From Anthoceros angustus (lineage: Eukaryota; Streptophyta; Anthocerotopsida; Anthocerotales; Anthocerotaceae): 64,000 nucleotides of DNA. The position numbers were made by a program, and so were the translations under genes. The stretch covers positions 62,001 to 126,000 of the forward strand of contig MU008201.1 of assembly GCA_010909165.1 (NCBI GenBank), read 5' to 3'. Numbering within the stretch: position 1 is the stretch's first letter; each line of letters starts with the position of its first letter. This document shows, piece by piece, positions 35,501 to 47,100 of the stretch. The notes beneath the pieces are model-generated. The model was not told the DNA's origin. It saw nothing but the letters and a program-made list of their open reading frames with translations, and searched no databases.

Positions 35501-36543
35501 TATCCACACCTACTGGGCATGCAGCCTTACTTGCTCGGTCGTGGAGGGTCACTGAAAGTGTAAGTACTTCCTCTAGCTTGAGGAATGTCTTATTGCGTGT
35601 TCCTGCAGTGTGCACAGCTGTGTAGAAAGAGGCACAATTCATTGCAACGCTCCCACTGCCGTCCACCATTGCCATGTTGTTTGTCGTGGAGGCCAAAAGT
35701 TGGTATTCCAAGACGCGGGAGGCACGTGGTACGCGCAGTCCTCATACTCGGTACATATCGTCACGCGATCCATGACCTTCTTGGCACACCAACGTCAAAA
35801 CTTTTGGTCACCGGTTCGAATTATGCATATTGTCTGACCATAGCATGGTGATGGGCAAGGACATACAGAGGTACATGTCGTGGCCATGAAGGGCCGTGCG
35901 GACACACGTGCCGGCCTTAATGGCCATCGGGTATCCATTTGCAAGCTAGCACACGGCCATGTACGCCCTGTACAGACGTATCGAATGCCAGTGGGGTATA
36001 CACGACGGACGCGAGAACCGGATTTCCCGAGTGTAGTCTTGTTTTGAAGTGCCTTGAACATGGCCTGGAACAACAACAACATCGATCCCGACCTTGCCGC
36101 ATACTCGTAACCGCAGGAGCCCGCAACTTCAGCACACTCTTTAAACCTGGACGATCATGACCCACTACATTAATGTCACGCACAAGGGGTAAAATATCCA
36201 CAGAGAGGAAACTAGCTAGTCTGCGGCTGCCACGGATTCGGTTATCATTGGAGGTCCCTCGATATTGCCTCGCATACACATGGGCCCAGAATATTGAAAG
36301 GGGTGGAAGGATGAACTTAATGGGAAAAATAGTATTATAAGCTTCCAAGTGCGAAAAGACGGGGAGTGCGGGTAATAAGAACACAATGCACCCGCCCGGG
36401 AAGGAATAGTGTTATATACAGGTGTAACAAAGGCAAGCTTGTATGTCATGCCTATGCTCGACGCAAAAAATGTAACGTTCTTGTGGGCCGTAACAAAAAC
36501 TGTGTCAAAAACCCGTAACATGGACACCATGTTTCTACTAGTG
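32529..36543. mobile_element. Non-autonomous CACTA DNA transposon inserted in the LINE
   Basis: The left end is CACTAGTATAAACATGG. The right end, read on the other strand, is CACTAGTAGAAACATGG. Both sides are flanked by the 3-bp duplication AAG (32526-32528 and 36544-36546), diagnostic of the CACTA (En/Spm) superfamily. Repeated TGTAAC/GTTACA motifs within 200 bp of each end look like transposase-binding subterminal repeats. No transposase was recognised; an open stretch at 32800-33190 encodes no known domain. The element hosts a copia insertion. Confidence 0.88.
33639..35206 (-). mobile_element. Internally deleted copia LTR retrotransposon inside the CACTA element
   Basis: Direct repeats 33639-33893 (255 bp) and 34946-35206 (261 bp) begin TG and end CA on the plus strand and are flanked by the 5-bp duplication CAAGG (33634-33638 and 35207-35211). 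Between them, on the minus strand, lie a copia reverse transcriptase segment with the YVDD box near 34850 and an RNase H region (TKHVDVKYHFIREV at about 34050-34090). A purine-rich tract (GTGGGAGG) abuts the 3' LTR. Primer site, gag, protease and integrase are missing, so this is a deletion derivative. Each LTR carries a palindromic TATA region (GGTATTTATACC). Confidence 0.9.
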
Positions 36544-38756
36544 AAGCTAGGGACATGTTATCAGTGGATGCTCGGAAGGACTTCCCTCCTTTCTCGACAT
36601 TTATTACTGATGGTTTCGGGGGTTGCAAGCATCCCTCGGCTTACGCCGCCAGGCTTCCATCTCCTCAGACCCCTCCATCCCAGGTCCATAAGAGCGGCTC
36701 GCTCTTGTTTTGGAAAGGGTGCGTGCTTGGCTGTTGGCCCGCCTGCATACGGGTTTCACATCGCACCAACCACCTTCACCATCTGCGATGCGATTGGTCT
36801 TGGCCTCGCTCCAACCTATGGCTTCTTCGCCTTGCTTGCAGTGCGGCTCGCCTCGATGAGGGCGTGAGCCGCGACGTTGTCTCGTGTCCCACGGGTCATC
36901 GTGCCACTCACGCCATCCGCGATGTCATGTTCGCCATCGCTCGCTGTGGCGGCTACATGGCCCTGAGGGAGGCGGGTGTATACTCCGTCATGTGTCGTTC
37001 AATCGGTGACCCGCACCTTATCCATGGCAACGGTTTTGGCGGATGTGGTGGTTACCGATCCTACACGAGATACCATCTCCGCCAGTCATCACTAACTGTT
37101 GGGTTGCTCTGGGAACGGCTCTCAAGGTCCGCAGATATGGCGGGATGCAAGCGGGCCACCTCTTCATTCCGCTTGCACTAGAACGTATGGGGCAATGGTC
37201 GAGGACTTTGACAAATTTGTCAAGTCCTGTGCCAAAAGCTACCATCTTGGCGTAGACACAATGCGGGCTATCCTCTCGTACTTCACGATACTTCCGACAA
37301 CGGGTTTCAATTGCCCTTCAACGGGCGCTCTCAGCGATCCTCCACAAGGCGGCGAGGGTACGATCTTCCTCTACCTCCGTGGTTTGCGGGTCGCTTATTC
37401 TTCCCATATGACATTGTGGGTGCACTAGGTGACTTTAGGTAGGGAGCTCAGTTGCTCCTCTTCACCTCGACCCCGTCCCCTTTGGTTGTCCCTCCTAGAT
37501 GGGCTTTTCCCATCGCTTTTTCACCTCAATAAAATCTCCTCTTTCTTGGGAAAAATAGTATTATAAGCTTCCAGTGCGAAAAGGCGAGTGCGGGTAATAA
37601 GAACACAATGCACCCGAAGGAATAGTGTTATATACAGTGTAACAAAGGCAAGCTTGTATGTCATGCCTATGCTCGACGCAAAAATGTAACGTTCTTGTGG
37701 TAGTAATAAAAGCGTTAAAACCCGTAACATGGACACCATGTTTCTACTAGTGAAGCTAGGGACATGTTATCAGTGGATGCTCGGAAGGACTTCCCTCCTT
37801 TCTCGACATTTATTACTGATGGTTTCAGGGGGTTGCAAGCATCCCCGCTCGAGAAGCAGCTCGGCCAGGCTTTCCAGTCTGTCCTCCAGGACCCCTCCAT
37901 CCCCAGGTCCATAAGAGCGCGGCTCCGCTCTTGTTTTGGAAAGGGTGCAGGTGCTTGGCTATTGGCCCGCCCGTGCATACGGGGTTTTCACATCGCACCA
38001 ACCACCTTCACTACTGCGATGCGATTGGTCTTGGCCTCGCTCCAACCTATGGGCTCCTTGCTTGCAGTGCGGCTGCGCCTCGATGAGGCGAGCCGCAGTT
38101 GTGTCCCCGCGGGTCATCGTGTGCCACTCACACGCCATCCGCGATGTCATGTTCGCCATCGCTCCGGCCTAACGGAGGGAGGCGGGTGTATACTCCGTCA
38201 TGTGTCGCTCAATCGTGACCCGCACCTTATCCATGGCAACCAGGTTTCGGTGGCGGATGTGGTGGTTACCGATCCTACGAGATACCATCTCCGCCAGTCA
38301 TCACTAAAGGTTGGGGTCTCGGAGGCTCTCAAGGTCCGCAGATATGGCGGGATGCAAGCGGGCCACCTCTTCATTCCGCTTGCACTAGAACGTGTAGATG
38401 GTCGAGGACTTTGACAATTTGTCAAGTCCTGTGCCAAAAGCTACCATGCGCGTAGACACAATGCGGGGCTATCCCTCTCGTACTTCACAGCATACTTCCG
38501 ACAACGGGTTTCAATTGCCCTTCAACGGGCGCTCTCAGCGATCCTCCACAAGGCGGCGATGGGTGACTCTTCCTCTACCTCCGTGGTTTGCGGGTCGTTT
38601 ATTCTTCCTGCATATGACATTGTGGGTGCACTAGGTGACTTTAGGTAGGGAGCTCAGTTGCTCCTCTTCACCTCGACCCCCTGGTCCCCTTTGGTTGTCC
38701 CCTCCTAGATGGGCTTTTCCCATCGTTTTTTCACCTCAATAAAATCTCCTCTTTCT
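36321..38756. repeat. Tandem duplication of CACTA right end plus LINE 3' half (about 1.2 kb units)
   Basis: Copy 1 (36321-37546) and copy 2 (37547-38756) both contain the CACTA right terminus, its AAG flank and the LINE 3' region. The junction falls on shared TGGGAAAAA. The copies differ largely by one- to few-base indels rather than substitutions, and each breaks the LINE frame at different places. Confidence 0.85.
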
Positions 38757-39278
38757 TGGGAAAAAAAATATTCAATAAAAGAGTTGTCTGATTCTTTACA
38801 GTGGCTGATTTGGTGTAGGCATCTCTGTGATGAGTGGTCCAAGAGAACTCTTTGTAGTCAACTTTTGTTGTTTCCTTTGCTTTTTGATACATAGCTTTCT
38901 TATGGGTGGTTCAAGAGAACTGTTTGTAGTCAACTTTTGTTGTTTTCATTACTTTTGATATATAGCTTTGATGGTTGTTCGACTGTAGTTTATCGTTTGT
39001 CATATTGAACCTAGCTTACAGTCTTCACAGCCCAAGCAACGGGAACCGCAGAAAACTGAAGGTACCGATTACCAGAAATAATTATGATGAGATAATGGCA
39101 GCTAACTAGGTAGATGATTAGGATAATAGTGGTTAAATAGATCATTGACGGAAAATAAGGTAAGTAGCAGATAATTAGAATAACGCCCAATAAACTAGGA
39201 TAAATGCTGTAAACTCGAGTCTCCCAACTAACTCGAGTAAAACCGGAGAGCCTAACGTTTAGCCTAGAAGACCAAGAA

Positions 39279-39590
39279 CAAGGAGGTTAAACTAGTATGC
39301 GTGGCCTTCTTGGCTTGTCATATGACTACGTATAAGTACGCAACCCAATACACTAAAAAAATGCCCAATATACTAAAAAAATATGCAACACACTAAAAAA
39401 ATGTCCACATAGAGCTTCTCTCTCACACCACGATCAAGGAGGTTAAACTAGTATGCGTGGCCTTCTTGGCTTGTCATATGACTACGTATAAGTACGCAAC
39501 CCAATACACTAAAAAAATGCCCAATATACTAAAAAAATATGCAACACACTAAAAAAATGTCCACATAGAGCTTCTCTCTCACACCACGAT
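39279..39590. repeat. Perfect 156-bp tandem duplication
   Basis: 39279-39434 and 39435-39590 are identical as far as I can read. Each unit contains three CACTAAAAAAATG-type motifs. Perfect identity implies a very recent event or an assembly duplication. The stretch 38791-39278 before it holds nothing recognisable. Confidence 0.9.
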
Positions 39591-39759
39591 CGCCAGCTGG
39601 AGATGGTCAAAACATCGATTTGTAGGATCGAAACCCAGGTGGGAGAGGACCAGGCCCGACCAGAGAGGCATTTGGAGGGTGTGGTCCAGGCGCTGGAGTA
39701 GTCATCACCCCCAGGCGCTCACCAATCCTCACCACCCCTGACGACTTCTAGGCCAGCTC

Positions 39760-40450
39760 AATCTGCGAAACGCACGCAACACTCAACACCTTTTACTACG
39801 GGAATGCCTTTGATACATGAGCCTATCAGTAGAAGAAGGGAGAGGCACCTACCACCAATGGCCAACGACTGTGAGCTGAGTATTAAGGATGAAGAGCTGA
39901 AGAAGCTAGCAATCGAACTCATGCCTGGCGAAAGAACAACAAAGAAATAAAGGCCATGGTCAAGCGATTGCAACTCATGCGTTATGAACATTGGGAGAAC
40001 CTGATAGGGAGGCTCTGTCCGACATACCTGAAGAGGAGGAATAGCATTTCAAGCCAAAATCACAGCTAGACAAGGAGCTTCAGCGCAAGATCAAAACCAC
40101 GACGTTTGATAGAAGTGCGAAAGAGGCCCAACCCATCCACGACTGGTAAGATAAAATGGATAAGTATTTGGCTGCTAGTGAGAAAGATGGCCTACAGAAA
40201 ATCCAGTTTGGTGTCATGTCCTTAAAAGGATTTGCTTACTGCCGGTAGCGTCAAAGGGAGAGGCAAGTTGACCTGGGTATGGAGTCGTCCATTTATTCCT
40301 AGTTAGCCTTTAGGCAGGTCTTCTTAGAGCAGTTCCTACCTGTCAACCATAGGAAAGATTTCTATCATCAGTTTAGGAAAATCTACCAACAAAGATCAGT
40401 CCAGGAATACTGTGATAAATTCCTACAACTCACACTAGACATGCCTAGAC
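39760..40450 (+). pseudogene. Degenerate gypsy-type gag
   Basis: In one plus-strand frame, with stops at several places, the sequence reads like a retrotransposon Gag core: a region around 40110-40250 containing HDW and YLAASEKDGLQKIQF, then FLEQFLPVNHRKDFYHQF and SVQEYCDKFLQL at about 40320-40440. This is the usual layout of Retrotrans_gag domains in Ty3/gypsy elements. No protease, RT or LTR was found nearby. Confidence 0.6.
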
Positions 40451-40597
40451 TAGAATGTAAAATGCGTTATAAAACAGCTCCGATTCTTGAAGTGCCCACT
40501 CCCCAGCCTCCCTCTCGCCCCTCTCATCTCCTTGCTAATTTGAAGTAGTTTGAAATTTGGGTTTAAAGGCAAAGCCGCACGGGTGCAAGAGAGGCGC

Positions 40598-40678
40598 TCT
40601 TCGTTGGGTTTTTCTCCTTGTTTTTGGGGTGGATGGATTTTTTCCATCTTTTTTTATAATAAAGTCTCCTAATCCTCC
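40598..40678 (+). mobile_element. 81-bp retroelement tail with 12-bp target duplication
   Basis: The insert is flanked by CAAGAGAGGCGC at 40586-40597 and 40679-40690. It consists only of a retroelement 3' end (GTTGGG, T-rich tract, GGTGGATGG, TTTTTT, CCATC, ATAATAAAG). The match with 15184-15300 (minus) shows it belongs to the same family. It is an extreme 5' truncation. Confidence 0.7.
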
Positions 40679-40785
40679 CAAGAGAGGCGCACGGTAAGGC
40701 ATCCTATGATACGACCATATGATCTGAATGGTAGGCGGATTGATATCGTATACAACTTAGTGCATATCAGGAGGGTATCGGGAAG

Positions 40786-40954
40786 CCAAATGGCTTAGGC
40801 CAAATGGACACACATTTATAAGAACGCCGTGATTAAGCATCGTGAGCTTAGATCGGTACTTTAGGGGCAGGCCCTTGTTGCAAGTAGGTTAGACACACCA
40901 TGGTACAAGTTGTTAAGTACCAAGTCCCATGACGGAAATCCGTTCTTAGTGGAG
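40786..40954 (+). repeat. Dispersed repeat with 5S-rRNA-like segment, copy 2
   Basis: Partner of 5636-5812. Here the 43 bases from 40817 (ATAAGAACGCCG...GGTACT) align without gaps to the plant 5S rRNA segment ATCAGAACTCCG...AGTACT at about 27 of 43 positions. The box-C-like region is partly deleted relative to copy 1. The final part (TGGTACAAGTTGTTAAGTAC and beyond) is almost identical in the two copies and is not 5S-derived. Confidence 0.5.
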
Positions 40955-41317
40955 ATCATCACACAAAGATTTATCGCTTCGGACATTGAGACGCAGGCTA
41001 GTCTTATCATCCTGGACATCGACACCTAATAGCGAACAACGGTGACTCGTACGATCGAAAGTGCCACATCATCATCCGTCGGGACACCGGATGGACGGAC
41101 AGGGACTTTGATTTATCAGGCGGTAAAGTCATACCTAATTTACATCAGGTGCAAACTGGACGAGGTACCATCTTTAACCTTGGGGTGCCGCTGGAAGGCG
41201 GACAGCAATTCTATTTTTTGGTACGAACAAGAGTATTTTTGTCCGCGCTCAAGGACCTCCCCTCAAGGCGATTGCGAGTATCACCGCCCGTGGTTGCAGT
41301 CGTGACGGCCATCAGCT

Positions 41318-43911
41318 ATGGCGGAAGCGGGATCCTCAGGGAGCTTGTCAGTACTGGATCAGGCTATTGCGTTCGAAGCTCTGGAACGGGAGATTGATGC
41401 TCAGAGGCTGGTCGCGAAGGTGCCTGCTCAGCTCCGTGCGCACGTCTTGTTGTGTTTTCTTTGCTGTCGAGTTGTGGGAGGAACAAGCATTTTCCAATGT
41501 AGCCATGCGCAATTCCGGCTGCAGCTGCATTCCACATTTTGTTAGGGCACAGTGTGTGAGTAATCCGGATGTCTGTCATGGTTACAATGGTGCAGGAGGG
41601 TAAGTTGGACTTGGCAATAGAGGCACTGTTGAACTTGGAGAAGCAGTTCCGATTGGCAGCGGATGTTACCGGAACTCGGAAAGTTGCTGTTTCCATCTTG
41701 CAATTGGCTCGTGAAGCTGGGGCATGGAAGACCTTGAATGATCAAATCATGGTGCTTTCCAAACGGCGGGCTCAACTCAAGCAGGTGTAGTCACTCTGCC
41801 GGTGGAATACGTCTGTCGATCCTCTGTTCGGTGACGTTCCTTTTTAGGGCACGCAGGTGTAAGGGGGTTAGAATCTCCCTGTGGATCATGGTCGTGTAGG
41901 GTTTGCTGAGACGTGCGTGGGTTGATTTTTTGCAGACAGTCAAAGCGATGGTACAGCAAGCCATGCCCTACATTGATGAAGCTCCTGATGTCGATACCAG
42001 GGTGGAACTTATTAAGACGCTCAACAGTGTTTCCGCTGGAAAGGTGTGGAGTTGCAGTGTAGTACCCTTTATTCTGTTTGGCCTTGTCCTCTATTATTTT
42101 GGTTTCGGCCTGACACTGTTTATGGAGCAGATCTATGTCGAGCTGGAAAGAGCGCGCCTTATCAAGAAGCTGGCAAAAATTAAAGAGGAGCAAGGCCTTG
42201 TGGCCGAGGCTGCTGATTTGATGCAAGAAGTTGCTGTAAGAGTTCTCTTTGAAGTTCTGCATGCGTTTGCGTTTGTCAGGGCATTGCAATGTGCCTCCCC
42301 AGCCAATTGCTCTCTTACTAGTGTTGGGCTCCAGGTGGAAACCTTTGGTGCTATGTCCAAGACCGAGAAAATTGCCTTCATCCTTGAGCAGGTACCACAT
42401 TTCAGCATATGAAGCTGGAGAATGTGACTTTCAGTGCTTGTATCTAGCGCAAGCTGCCACATGGGCTTGTTTTTGTTGCTTGTTTACCTGTGATGGACTG
42501 CCCGTTTTAGTTGCTCTTACTGCTTGCATTACCTTTCGTGCTAACCTGTTTATACATTTCTTTTAGGTGCGACTGTGTCTGGATAGAAAGGACTACATGC
42601 GGGCACAGATCCTGTCCAGGAAGATTAGCCCAAGAACATTTGTGGTTGATACAGCCAAGGAGAAAAAGAAACCAAAGGAGGGCGACAACGTGGTGGAAGC
42701 TCCACCTCCTGAGATTCCCTCGCTTCTTGAGTTGAAGCGCACATACTATGAGCTTATGATCAGGTGATATCAGCATTCAGCTGTCATTGCTGACTCGTTT
42801 TTTAACTGCACCCCCTCTGTTCTGACAAGCTTCTGTATTGCTTTGAGCTTCAGGTACTATTCTCACACAAATGATTACTTGGAGATATGTCGGAGCTATC
42901 AGGCGATCTATGACACACCTGCAGTTCAGGAAGATCTGTCGCAATGGATCCCAGTGAGTTTGTCCTTGGCAGGTTCCAATTGTTTATTGCTTCATGTGAA
43001 GGGGGCCCGGTGATGAAAGTTTCCTTTTGCAGGTTTTGAGGAAAATTTGTTGGTATCTTAGCCTGGCACCACATGACCCAATGCAATCTAGCCTCATGCA
43101 CGCCACGTTGGAGGATAAAAGGCTTTCAGAACTCCCTAAATTCCGGTGCGGAGTCTGCACTACTGTCAGTGTAGTTCTGTGTTTTTGCTTTTGTTTGAGG
43201 TTTGGCTCGGATGGGTGTCTAAGAATATAATATGGTACCTTTTGTTTCAGGGCCTTATTGAAGCACTTCGTGACAATGGAAGTGATCATATGGGTCGGCT
43301 TTTGGGAAGAGTACCGGAGTGAGTTTGAGCAGGAAAACAGCTTGCCTGGGGGTGGGCTGGGGGACAAAGCTGCTGAGGACTTGAGACAACGAGTCATTGA
43401 GCATGTAAGTAGAACGGAGTTGGTATTGCAAGTGTAGTACCCTTACGCATCCTGTGCTCATTTTCTCAAGTTTTCTTTGCATGCATTTTTTGTCTCAATT
43501 TTTGGATTGGTGATTGTGGCCAGAATATTCTTGTGGTGTCCAAATACTATTCAAGGATAAGCTTAAAGCGGTTGTCAGAACTTCTCAGCCTTACCATTTC
43601 GGTGAGCTTGTCTTCTTTCTCGCACTTGAAATAGCCACCGTAGCTTATCTTATGCTGTGCTGAAAACAAAAACCGTTTTTGTCGTGCAGGAGACAGAAAA
43701 ACATCTTTCAGAGATGGTGGTGTCCAAGGCCCTGGTTGCCAAGGTCGACAGGCCCGCGGGGATTGTTTCCTTCCGGAGCAAGCAGGATAGTGGGGAAGTC
43801 TTGAATACCTGGGCAGTCAACATAGAGAAGTTGTTAGACCTCGTCGAGAAGAGCTGTCATCAGATCCACAAGGAAACAATGGTCCATAAAGTTAGTCTCA
43901 AAGTGCAATAG
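41318..43911 (+). CDS. RPN5: 26S proteasome regulatory subunit RPN5 (PSMD12)
   Basis: Eleven exons join in phase: 41318-41419, 41596-41784, 41936-42043, 42131-42235, 42335-42391, 42567-42763, 42854-42953, 43033-43145, 43251-43404, 43524-43601, 43690-43911, giving 474 residues. Family landmarks are intact: [31 protein letters not shown]-like region, [19 protein letters not shown], and a C-terminal PCI/winged-helix region ending in [17 protein letters not shown]5 is a lid subunit of the 19S regulatory particle, scaffolding the deubiquitinase RPN11. The first exon (34 codons) is supported by resemblance to the N-terminus of animal orthologues; a start at 41569 would omit it. Confidence 0.95.
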
Positions 43912-44188
43912 AGGACTGCGATCAGCAATAAACCAATTTTGTTCTTGTACCGGTGGTCCCTCACTGAACAGCTTGCAGTCCATTTCCGTCCAAAGAAGGC
44001 TCCGCTCCTGTGTTGGTGGCCTTCTCAGTGCCTGCCTAGTGGCACGGAATATGTCTGTGTTACCTCTTCGAAGATACTGGTCGTCCACCAGTATCTGTCT
44101 CTAGTTTTTTTGGGGTATATATGTCTGGTCTCCTAAATTGTAAATGGGAGCTCTACCGAGGTTGACATCGTCCGGAACGCGGCCAACA

Positions 44189-47100
44189 ATGAAGACCCAG
44201 CTCCTGGTCTTGTACATCCTCCTGTGTGCGTCGGTTTCACGCAGCACCGCTGCTCCCAAAAATCTGGTGGTGGACACAGACATCGATACGGATGATGTCT
44301 TCGCTCTTCTTTTCATCCTGAAACAGAACCGTTCAGAAATCAATCTGAAGGTGACAGACAAAGTGCTGAACCAATCACGTCCAGGGGATCGTGCATTCCA
44401 GAATTTCAGGCACAGTGTTTAGCTGACGTTTGCTCGGAATGTGCAGGCCGTAACCATCAACTCCAACAGCTGGGCAAATGCTGCAGCCGCGGCCAACACT
44501 GTGTACAATGTTCTGTACATGCTAGGTCGGGAGGATGTTGCTGTGGGCGTTGGTGGTGAAGGCGGGATCCTGCGAGATGGAACGATTCAGCCTGACGTTG
44601 GTGGCTACTTGCCGATCATTGATCAAGTGGGGAATGCACCCTCAGATCGGAGTATTTTCTTCTGTGGAGAAAACGATGGCGTCGTAGCTAATGTTCCTTC
44701 GGCACTGACGCTGATCACAGGGAGAAACAACCGCTGGGGGCTGCCGTTACAGACAGACTGTGCCTCCTGGGGCAGGAGGAAGGCTGGATATCGACACCAA
44801 CTATGGGCTTCGAAGACAGTTCCTGCCGCAGGTAACTTTCGAAGAGGAGGATTGTTGAGCCTCAGCACATGGAGTGTGGAGGAACAGCTCTGTTGCTGAT
44901 GGATGCTGCATGGTGAGTGAGACCAGTCCAGGAGAAGGTGGTACAGGCCAGGGGAGCAGCCTACTGCACAGCAGGTGCTCCTCAGTGCTTTGTCGTCCGG
45001 CACCAACACTCTCTTGGCTCTGGGAGGACATACCAACATCGCCACACTATTTCAGACTCACCCTGAAGTGAAGGAGCACATCGACCACATCTATGTCATG
45101 GGAGGTGGAGTGGAAAGCTCGAATCCCGCTGGATGTTGCCCTGCCAATGACACCACGTGCGTCCCTAGCCCTCAATGTGGCACTGTGGGAAACCTGTTCG
45201 ATACCGTGGATACCAACCCTTTCTCGGAGTTCAACATGTTCATGGACCCTTTTGCTGCCTATCAGGTCAGTTTCCACTTTTGCAAGCCATGCAGCAGTCA
45301 CCCCGCCACTTTTTTAAGGGACAACTCGCCTGGTTGATCAGGTTTTCCACTCTGGACTCCCGCTCACATTGGTGGCTCTTGATGCTACCAACACCATCCC
45401 CTTATCCGAGCAATTCTTTGACGTATTTGGAAGAAGCGAAAACCAGCGGACGTTTGAGGCGCAGTACTGCTTCCAGACTCTGAAGGTTCTCCGTGACACT
45501 TGGTTCGACGACACATTCTACAGTGTGAGCAGTGACCCTGTCGTTTCTCTGTCCGTTCTTCTTTTCCAGGCAATTGTTTCTTCTAACATGGGTGTCGGGG
45601 ATGTGTCGCAGAGCTTGTTCGTATGGGATTCCTTTGCCTCTGGAGTCACCATCTCAGGCATAAGAAACAACCATGACTATACCAAAAATGAGTTTGCAGA
45701 AATTGTCCCCAAGAAGGTGACTGTGGTCACATCCAACAAACCTTATGATGCACATGATGGCTCCAACCCGTTCTTCGTTGGGCGAAGAGCTCCTCCGTTT
45801 AATATCAAAGACGGCGGGATCCATAGTGGCCACGTCCAGACAGGGATGCAAGACCCTTTCTGTCTAGCAAATTCAACCAGCGGCAGGGGTGTCTGTCAGG
45901 TGCTGCCTGTCTGCTCCCTTTCCTGAAAACCCTTTGAAACGGAATGGCATTGAGGGATTCATTTAACTCTGTGGGTTCACAGGATGGATACACCAAGGAA
46001 ACCGATGGTCCAGACGGTGTAAACGTTTTCCTGGCTACCCGTGCCAAGCCGAACCAGGATCCTCCAAGTCCTCTAAATCGGGAGTTCTACCGAGTGTACA
46101 TCGCTGTGAGTCTTCTCACTGTTGGTTGATCCTTGTTGAGTCAGCAGCATCACGGGCGAAGCAATAATTTGTACTCTTCATTTGCAGGCGTTAAACGATC
46201 CCCACCAAACAGCTGCTTTCAATTTCCAGACAGAGTTCAAGCACAAGAAGAATGTGTTGTACTCACCCAATCTGAAGGGCTTGAAATTGGGCAGAACAGT
46301 TATCTTTGACATGGATATGAGTCCTGGGGACTTCATCACACTCTTCTACCTCCTCAAGACGCCCGTGGAGAGTCTAAACCTCAAGGTAAGATGACTCGGT
46401 TAAGACCTTTAAGTTAGCTGCAAGTGTGAGGACGCAGGCTTCAGGTCACCAGCTTATCTGTTCTGCTTGGCAGGCTGTTACCACGGTGGGGAATGGGTGG
46501 GCAAACCCGGCTACTATTGACCTCATTTACGATGTCTTGCACATGATGGGCCGAGATGACGTTGCCGTCGGGGCAGGAGCATTCTTTGCTCTCAACCAGT
46601 CTTATCCTCCCTTCAATGCTGAGGGCGATTGCAAGTATCACAAGGCCATCCCTAACGGAGGTGGTGGTCTCATTGATTGTGATTCTCTGTTCGGGCTCAA
46701 TTACCAACTGCCTCGAAGTTCTCGAATGTAAGAAGTCCTCGCACTCACCTACCTTCATCTTGCAAGCCTTGCTGGCATGGGGAGTCTGATTCATCTGGAT
46801 GGCCGCACAGGTACACTGCACAGAATTCTGTCAAGTTTGGTGCACCCAGGAACACCGAATTCCCAGAACTTAGGCAGCGGCTGGCAGGTGAAGTTTTAGC
46901 TGAGGTCTTCAGGGATTCCTCCAAGGTGACCATTGTGACAGGAGGTCCCCTCACAAACATCGCCACCTTTCTTCAGTCAAATGTCAGCTACAAGTATCAG
47001 ATTGAGGTACACATGACAAGAACGTGCCATGTGCGTTACAGTGGCCGGAGCTATTCTGCTTCACTTTGTGTTGTCAACTTTTGCAGGAAATCTACACCAC

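Larger units (their letters stand above)
31871..38764 (+). mobile_element. 5'-truncated LINE with 26-bp target-site duplication
   Basis: The flanks 31845-31870 and 38765-38790 are the same 26-bp sequence with one mismatch, the signature of LINE insertion. The element starts within reverse transcriptase (GTRQGDPLGG, then the catalytic ADDSHILGP at about 32025-32160). After an interrupting CACTA element it continues with a C-terminal Cys/His and endonuclease-like region (about 36545-37430) and ends in AATAAAATCTCC followed by an A-run. Frameshifts throughout show it is dead. With the CACTA element and one target copy removed, the reading frame runs straight across the junction. Confidence 0.85.

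Noticed and set aside
35805-35825. GGTTCGAATT resembling a tRNA/SINE box B
   Set aside because: No box A at suitable distance and no repeat partner found.
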